NCBI GenBank assembly: GCA_026874595.1
Contig: CM049322.1
Span: forward strand, 47,589,840-47,653,839
Reading direction: 5' to 3'
DNA: 64,000 nucleotides
From: Sipunculus nudus
Taxonomy: Eukaryota; Annelida; Sipuncula; Golfingiida; Sipunculidae
Part shown: in pieces, positions 60,301 to 64,000 of the stretch
How positions within the stretch are numbered: the first letter of the stretch is position 1
How the letters are laid out: each line of letters starts with the position of its first letter
Made by a program: the position numbers and the translations under genes
The notes under the pieces: generated by a model
The model's database searches: none
Seen by the model: the letters and a program-made list of their open reading frames with translations, nothing else
Told to the model about the DNA's origin: nothing

Positions 60301-63300
60301 AGCTATCCAGGATGTATACGCATGCCAAATTACAGGTTATTTGGTCAAACCACTGCAGAGATATGACTGATTTTAACCCAAGGCAGACAAACAGATGGAC
60401 GCTGTGCAAAAATGGCTGCAGGTGGCGCCACCATTTTTGTGTATGTTATAAAGCTATCCAAGGGCTACATATGTGTAAAATGTTTCCCTGAATGGACGAA
60501 CGAGTCCAGAGATATAAGGATGGATGTCTACAGCGTGAACGTGAATGTAGTTGGCGCCACCAGTCATAAAATCAAGAAAGCTATGCGGGATGTATACAAA
60601 TGCCGAATTTCAGGTAATTTGGTCAAACCACTGCAGAGATATGAGTGATTTTAACCCAAGGCAGACAAACAGATGGATGCTGTGCAAAAATGGTGGCAGG
60701 TGGCTCAACCATTTTTTGTGTATGCATGTTATAAAGCTATCCAAGGGCTACATTTGTACAAAATTTTTTTCTTGATCAGTCAAACGGTTCCCGAGATATG
60801 TGGGTTTATGTGAGGAAACAGACGCACAAATGGACTCTGGGCAGAGAGGAAAGGTTAGAGGTCAAGGCCAATTGGTTAGGCACCAGTTCACATGTGACCT
60901 GATAATTGGTGTAAGTTTCGGTCCAGTAGTCTCAGAGGAGTTCTCCGGAAAGGAACACGGCAGCCGCGGTGGCGGCGGCGGAACCCGGTCAAAAACATAG
61001 TATCCGCAAAACTTCGTTTGGCGGACACAATAAAAGAAATCAAGGAGGAAACAGAGGCAACAGAGCTAGGTGCATGACCCAAACATATCACTCAGAGTTT
61101 ACCTCCAGAAAGTGTGTCAGAGACTGATATGTTAGAGTGGGTCTACTCAGTCACCTCAAACACTATTGGATATCTATTTCTACTTTATATAGTGAGACAG
61201 GCCATGTTATTTTATGTATAATTTAATACTTTACATTTTAGAGTGCAGGAGCAGATCCAGACGGTGGGGGGGGGGGGGGGGGTCCATCCCATTTTCAGCT
61301 GACCAATTTATGCAGCATGGCCCCCACTTTCCGGACCTGGTTACCTTTTTTAAGGATTTATCATTAGTCCTCCTGAGTTGGATCCCTCCTTTTCCTAAGT
61401 CCTTGATCTACTTAGTCACCTCAAACACTATAGGATATCTATATCTACTTTAATACTGACCACATTATGCTATATATAATTTTACCTTGTAAACATGTTA
61501 GAGCTGACAGGCTGAATGACCGACCAATTAAAGCCTTTCAGTGTCTCCCAAGTCAGAAGGGTACCTACTACAACATTTTACTTATTAAGCCTCGAATAAA
61601 ATGTAATTATAAATTAATGTTGAGAATCATTAATAACTCACCATCATGGTCTGGTTCTCAAGTTTGACAGAGTAGTTCTTGGTCATGGCCACGATGGCCA
61701 CAGACAAGTTAACCCTCAGTGCATATACATTGACTGAAAATACAGAAAAGATATTTAAAGTATTTTACAGAGAGCAGTCCTTGTCTTGAGACTGAGGTGT
61801 CATGCAGTCATGAGATTATAAATCTTTTTGACTGTTTGCTTGGATAGTTTTGCCAGGAACTTTTTGTATAAAGTAAACATGAAATGATAGTGTAAAAAAA
61901 AACAAAAATAATATTGTTCCTGATTATGTCCCTTTAAGCTGTTTCCAAAAAAGTTGCCAGAGTGACATCATTTTACCAGGAATCCCTGAGATAACACAGA
62001 CAAAATGTGTGAAACACACTCCTGTGTTGATATGCAGGCATTTATGCAATTATGCATATATGCTGGTGGACACACAGAAACCCCTGTGCAGTACATCCCT
62101 TTAATCAGTTTAACACCTTGTTATGGCCTTGAGTGTTTGTAAACAGTCCATATGAGTCTGTTTACAATAACAAAGCCGCACGGTAGGAGGTCCAAATATG
62201 CGCACACACGACAGACAACATACAATGTTTCAGCCAGCGGGAACATGTATTACATTTTTGGGCCAAGTCAGTCAAGGCACCTCCTGATTGACATGTGTTT
62301 TGGCCCAGGTGGTGCACCGAGTCCCATGCGCTGTGTTTATGTTGAAACCTGTGATCCCGCCTGGTGCGCTGTTTTTAACACTCATGTACAATAGTTAGCC
62401 AACAGTTTCACAGCAAAACCTTGGCAGGTACCAATTTATTTCAAAGAGAAGAAGATATTTTTCATGTTAATTCAACACACTTTATGGTAGACTGGGCCCC
62501 TTTAAGACAATATAGAGTGAAGCTCTGCCTAGTGGAGTACTATTGAAAGTTTACCATTATACCATTGAGTTACTGCATGTTTTGGTTCAGTAGTCCAGCA
62601 CCTTACTCAACATTTTTGATTCTTGGTATTATATGCATGGGACTATTCATGAGGTCATAACCTCTGGTTAATACAGTGGAGTGAATCTCTGAGGTTTTAT
62701 CAAGATTACACTTATTATGCCTTTCAGACAAACAATGCAACTGTGTAAAGAATCCAAATCATCAAATCCCTGCAACTGAAAGCAGTGGTTGAATGTCATT
62801 GGCAGGAATGAAGGACTGAATGTAGCTTTATTACTGTGTAAAGAGTATATTATTGTATTGGACATGTATTTCTAAAAAAAAGTTGTCAAATAAATGGATT
62901 GATCCTAAATAAATTTAATTTCTAATAAAATGATTATCACAAATTTAAATAAAATTTATTATGAATGATTAAATATGTTACCAAAAATGTTAGTAAACAT
63001 TAAGATTCTTTAGTTACCTTTAAGTGGCTTTTAAAAACTTACTATCATACTATATTTAGAGTGTTTCATGCACTAAGTTTCTATGTCTTACTTTTAATGA
63101 TATTGTATGTTTTACTGTAGCATTTATGCTTTTTATTGAACAGCACTTTAGCGCAGTCCTCTGTTCAGCGCTATATAAAAACTGTCAACAATAATATTAA
63201 AAAAAGAATAAAATCCATTAATCTCTTGTACTGAAGGTAAATAAATGCCACCTACAGAAACCAAGGAAGGCCATGACAGCCACGACATATCTCTTCGGGA

Positions 63301-63391
63301 TCCTCTGCCAGCACTGACAGAACCCCGATCGTCCCCGGTCTGACTCGTTGTCGAAGATATCACGCGTGATTCTGGTCCGCTCATCCACCAT
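45151..63391 (-). CDS. SLC17A5-like: SLC17-family organic anion transporter, sialin-like, 12 exons, 488 aa
   Basis: Twelve exons, in order 63391-63256, 61733-61642, 59579-59492, 57268-57123, 54337-54250, 53257-53171, 52735-52602, 51585-51436, 48135-48003, 47153-47008, 46322-46230 and 45324-45151, join in frame (1467 nt). Length matches sialin (495 aa in human). The protein is a 12-helix major facilitator with family motifs: [15 protein letters not shown] (helix 1), [47 protein letters not shown] and [13 protein letters not shown]17 members move organic anions (sialic acid, acidic amino acids, glutamate, phosphate) across lysosomal, vesicular or plasma membranes. In the second helix VGLUTs have a His before G-S-F-F; here it is Leu, as in sialin. 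Both Glu of the LRxxEGxxEG motif are present, also sialin-like. The acidic C-tail ends EEEDDADDS. Substrate is not decided by this. Confidence 0.9.
46230..46322 (-). CDS. SLC17 exon 11: helix 11
   Basis: Acceptor gttttcttgtag, donor ATGGG|gtaagt; phase 0 in and out. Encodes [20 protein letters not shown]. The residues before it read QFAS, where relatives have RYAS or SYAG. Confidence 0.9.
46494..46600 (-). mobile_element. G-tract/GGATCC short element, copy 3 (partial, inverted)
   Basis: Reads ctttccaaaatcctggatcc then gcccttgtac, the reverse complement of the family's cgggcggatccagga start. It lies in intron 11 of the SLC17 gene. Confidence 0.5.
47008..47153 (-). CDS. SLC17 exon 10: helices 9 and 10
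   Basis: Acceptor ttgtttcacag, donor CACAG|gtaacc; phase 1 in, 0 out. Encodes [20 protein letters not shown], with the conserved NHLDIAP. Confidence 0.9.
48003..48135 (-). CDS. SLC17 exon 9: helix 8
   Basis: Acceptor gttacttttaag, donor TGCAG|gtcagt; phase 0 in, 1 out. Encodes [20 protein letters not shown] and [10 protein letters not shown]. Confidence 0.88.
48281..48837. repeat. ~45-bp direct repeats flanking a 464-bp element
   Basis: The sequence at 48281-48326 recurs at 48793-48837. The inner 28 bp (48299-48326 and 48810-48837) are identical and include gtgaggctgaagttaacatt. The element at 48325-48788 fills the space between. Confidence 0.85.
48325..48788 (+). mobile_element. Dispersed 465-bp element, copy B
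   Basis: Matches 38165-38629 along its whole length (gtgcccattcacctacc, gatctaagggta-ttttggttgt, caagcagcctgtgtgc). Ends ataggtgattgggccccttt. It lies in intron 8 of the SLC17 gene. Confidence 0.8.
49024..49200 (+). mobile_element. Degraded tRNA-derived SINE fragment
   Basis: gagtggtaaagtgctctatt and ctagtttgatccccagcc have A-box and B-box spacing of a tRNA. A non-tRNA body follows (gccatggagagtgcc). Confidence 0.5.
49293..49575 (-). mobile_element. Inverted-repeat element (Harbinger-like MITE), 283 bp
   Basis: Ends agcagggcttgacattaa and ttaatgtcgagccctgct form an 18-bp inverted repeat with one mismatch. A TTA is present on both sides (gcgctta|gcaggg and ccctgc|ttatgg), as expected for the 3-bp TWA target duplication of PIF/Harbinger elements. 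Related copies are at 24017-24312 and 63518-63935. Confidence 0.8.
50126..50235 (+). repeat. CT-rich polypyrimidine tract
   Basis: About 110 bp of almost pure C and T (ctctcttctctcttgtctttt) in intron 8 of the SLC17 gene; on the sense strand it is a purine tract. Confidence 0.75.
51310..51371. repeat. (AT)n microsatellite
   Basis: About 30 AT units with one interruption, about 65 bp from SLC17 exon 8 on its 3' intron side. Confidence 0.95.
51436..51585 (-). CDS. SLC17 exon 8: helix 7
   Basis: Acceptor catgctgtag, donor ACCAG|gtaata; phase 0 in and out. Encodes [20 protein letters not shown] and [15 protein letters not shown]. Confidence 0.9.
51742..51841. repeat. 100-bp near-perfect palindrome without spacer
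   Basis: Two 50-bp arms (51742-51791, 51792-51841) are reverse complements with two mismatches and no loop. The arm begins tcactcttgcctcttt and the centre is aataaatatttatt. It lies in intron 7 of the SLC17 gene. Confidence 0.95.
52066..52556 (+). mobile_element. Dispersed ~490-bp element, copy A (TTAAAGGG ends)
   Basis: Begins aaagggacataatcagg and ends gattcggcccctttaag. The part from 52180 (taacaccttgttatgg, cagccagcgggaacat, tattacattttttgg) matches 62098-62512. Confidence 0.7.
52602..52735 (-). CDS. SLC17 exon 7: helix 6 and central cytosolic loop
   Basis: Acceptor acattttag, donor CAAAG|gtaggt; phase 1 in, 0 out. Encodes [20 protein letters not shown] and [14 protein letters not shown], the family's (S)E-E/L-x-YI loop. 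Confidence 0.9.
52930..53115 (+). repeat. Degenerate internal repeat (cctgtctt-aagaccacc)
   Basis: Phrases such as cctgtctgaaagacaac, cctgtctattgaaaccacc and cctgtcttaaaagaacacc recur. A similar phrase occurs at 23930-24015 (cctgcctaataaggacacc). Confidence 0.5.
53171..53257 (-). CDS. SLC17 exon 6: helix 5
   Basis: Acceptor gtcttattgcag, donor ATTTG|gtgagt; phase 1 in and out. Encodes [20 protein letters not shown] then IFYIFG. Confidence 0.9.
54250..54337 (-). CDS. SLC17 exon 5: signature loop
   Basis: Acceptor cgtttccacag, donor CTCAG|gtcagt; phase 0 in, 1 out. Encodes [20 protein letters not shown], the most conserved SLC17 segment. Confidence 0.92.
54598..54800 (-). mobile_element. Partial antisense copy of the 30152 SINE
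   Basis: The reverse complement of 30310-30434 aligns here: gcccagtgactactgcacct, acctgggtgtgtaa and gctgggtcata-cacaaagg equivalents. The tRNA head is missing. Confidence 0.6.
56470..56720 (-). mobile_element. tRNA-derived SINE-like remnant (minus strand)
   Basis: On the minus strand, ggacatagcctagtggttaa then gacgttgggctttggagc looks like a tRNA 5' half with an A-box. A clear B-box is not present. A fragment of the body recurs near 62685-62725. Confidence 0.45.
57123..57268 (-). CDS. SLC17 exon 4: helices 3 and 4
   Basis: Acceptor ggattttgtag, donor TTGAG|gtaagg; phase 1 in, 0 out. Encodes [20 protein letters not shown] and [13 protein letters not shown], with the conserved Arg and paired Glu. 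Confidence 0.9.
57340..57500 (+). repeat. Degenerate (AATACAGAAA)n tract
   Basis: acagaaaac, atacagaaa and aatacagaaaacaat recur more than ten times. The long minus-strand frame over it (57303-57653) is a Cys/Phe-rich artefact. Confidence 0.7.
59492..59579 (-). CDS. SLC17 exon 3: helix 2
   Basis: Acceptor tttctgcctgcag, donor AGCAG|gtaagt; phase 0 in, 1 out. Encodes [20 protein letters not shown] then VTQLPAG. Confidence 0.9.
59985..60870 (+). repeat. Tandem array, ~278-bp period, about three units
   Basis: Each unit has two ggcgccacc boxes (about 59999, 60144, 60275, 60424, 60553; the sixth is changed) and shared sentences such as gcagacaaacagatgga-gctgtgcaaaaatgg and aaagctatccaagggc. It lies in intron 2 of the SLC17 gene. 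Confidence 0.9.
61246..61420. mobile_element. G-tract/GGATCC short element, copy 4
   Basis: Reads gcaggagcagatccagacgg, then about 17 G, cattttcag, ccccactttccggacctgg and tttatcattagtcct, closely matching 30666-30862. Confidence 0.7.
61642..61733 (-). CDS. SLC17 exon 2: helix 1 and lumenal loop
   Basis: Acceptor ctgtattttcag, donor ATGATG|gtgagt; phase 1 in, 0 out. Encodes [20 protein letters not shown]. The loop is shorter than in human sialin and has NYS and NQT glycosylation sequons. Confidence 0.88.
61915..62512 (+). mobile_element. Dispersed element, copy B, with rearranged left end
   Basis: 62098-62512 matches 52180-52556. The left flank has cctgattatgtccctttaag (61918-61937), the inverse of the left end of copy A, so the element is rearranged or nested. 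Confidence 0.6.
63256..63391 (-). CDS. SLC17 exon 1: N-terminus and start of helix 1
   Basis: ATG at 63389-63391 ([20 protein letters not shown]), then [18 protein letters not shown]. Donor TTTCT|gtaggt, phase 1. The frame is open upstream to a splice-acceptor-like site (atgttccag ending at 63434), so this may be exon 2 of the transcript, with 63392-63433 as 5' UTR or further coding. Confidence 0.8.
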
Positions 63392-63517
63392 CTTGATTTT
63401 GATGTTTCCACAAACCAAAGGAACCGCTTCAATCTGGAACATATTAAGTACAAAGAAACTTTGGCATGCCACTTCAAACATTTATTGAAAGTTTGGTACA
63501 CTCCTATGATCATTATT

Positions 63518-63935
63518 ATACGGGGCTCAACATCAACTTTTGAAAGTATCTGCCAAGTAGGGCAAGTGACAACTAGCTTTTACTTGCCCAACCTGAATTT
63601 TTACTTGTCCCACAAATCAGTCATCATGGCCACAACCACAAAAAATTTGATTGATGTGATTTTTTTAGGAATTATATTTCTCTTTGGCATTTGCATAGAT
63701 TTAAACATGAATGTACTTAAAGCTAGAGGTATTAAATTATGATTTCACTTCTCCTGAAAAAGAAAGTGGCCAACTTAAAGATTGGTCAAGATTCAGGCCT
63801 TTATGTATGTAAAGTTTTATGTTGCACCCACTTGCCCAGTCAGGCAAGTAGGAATCCACTGTTGGTTGCCCTACCACCATTTTTAATTGCCCCGGGCAAG
63901 CGGTTAACTGTTAATGTTGAGCGTTGTTATACCTC
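63518..63935 (+). mobile_element. CTCGACATTAA inverted-repeat element, longest copy
   Basis: Ends ggggctcaacatcaac and gttaatgttgagcgttg are imperfect inverted repeats; ttata flanks both sides. It contains gacaactagcttttacttgc and ggttgccctaccaccatttt. It is 5' of SLC17 exon 1. Confidence 0.7.
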
Positions 63936-64000
63936 TGTCAGCATGAATTATTTTCACCTCCACCAAGTGGAAGGGGTTATGTTTTTAGCTAGTTCATAGG

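Noticed and set aside
60267-60491. Similar reading frames repeated across 59953-60775
   Set aside because: They recur because the DNA is a tandem array; each is short, and stops interrupt a joined frame.
63148-63513. 121-codon minus-strand frame over SLC17 exon 1
   Set aside because: It is a different frame from the one that gives the conserved [16 protein letters not shown] and joins exon 2.

Overview
The window is AT-rich animal genomic DNA. It has short coding exons with GT-AG introns, very long introns, and many microsatellites, minisatellites and short inverted-repeat elements. No bacterial, organellar or viral gene was recognised. The repeat types (gtccgtcgtcc runs, ggtcaaaggtcaaggtcac motifs, tandem units with ggcgccacc, tRNA-derived SINEs) and the protein families suggest a marine lophotrochozoan, probably a bivalve mollusc. 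The species assignment is inference.

Layout, left to right. (1) 1-2000, plus strand: the last intron and last coding exon of a gene that starts outside the window. Its 35 codons look like the C-terminus of a zinc-type (MDR family) alcohol dehydrogenase. The intron carries a 22-bp minisatellite. (2) 2000-9365, plus strand: a second minisatellite, AT microsatellites, and a small gene consisting of a possible 9-codon first exon at 4701 and a 282-codon last exon at 7750-8598. The product looks like a beta-propeller of unknown function. (3) 9366-19000: no gene seen. There is a 4.3-kb block of diverged tandem repeats and a 2-kb DNA-transposon-like element with 30-bp terminal inverted repeats. (4) 19000-36913, minus strand: a complete 13-exon gene whose splice sites and phases all agree (1941 nt, 646 residues). 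It encodes a cysteine-rich protein with a signal peptide and a probable GPI-anchor tail. It is built from two tandem copies of one module and resembles the metazoan family carrying DUF7042/7043/7044 domains. (5) 36914-45150: no gene recognised; short repeats, and possibly a long 3' UTR of the next gene. (6) 45151-63391, minus strand: a complete 12-exon coding region (1467 nt, 488 residues) for an SLC17-family, sialin-like organic anion transporter. Its introns contain many mobile elements and a 100-bp palindrome. (7) 63434-64000: upstream sequence with an inverted-repeat element.

The genes show no sign of acting in one pathway; they are neighbours on a repeat-rich chromosome. The most informative results are the two fully solved minus-strand genes, the internal duplication of the cysteine-rich gene seen in both intron phases and sequence, and a set of structured repeats including the near-perfect 100-bp palindrome at 51742-51841. 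All family names come from motifs read by eye, without database searches.
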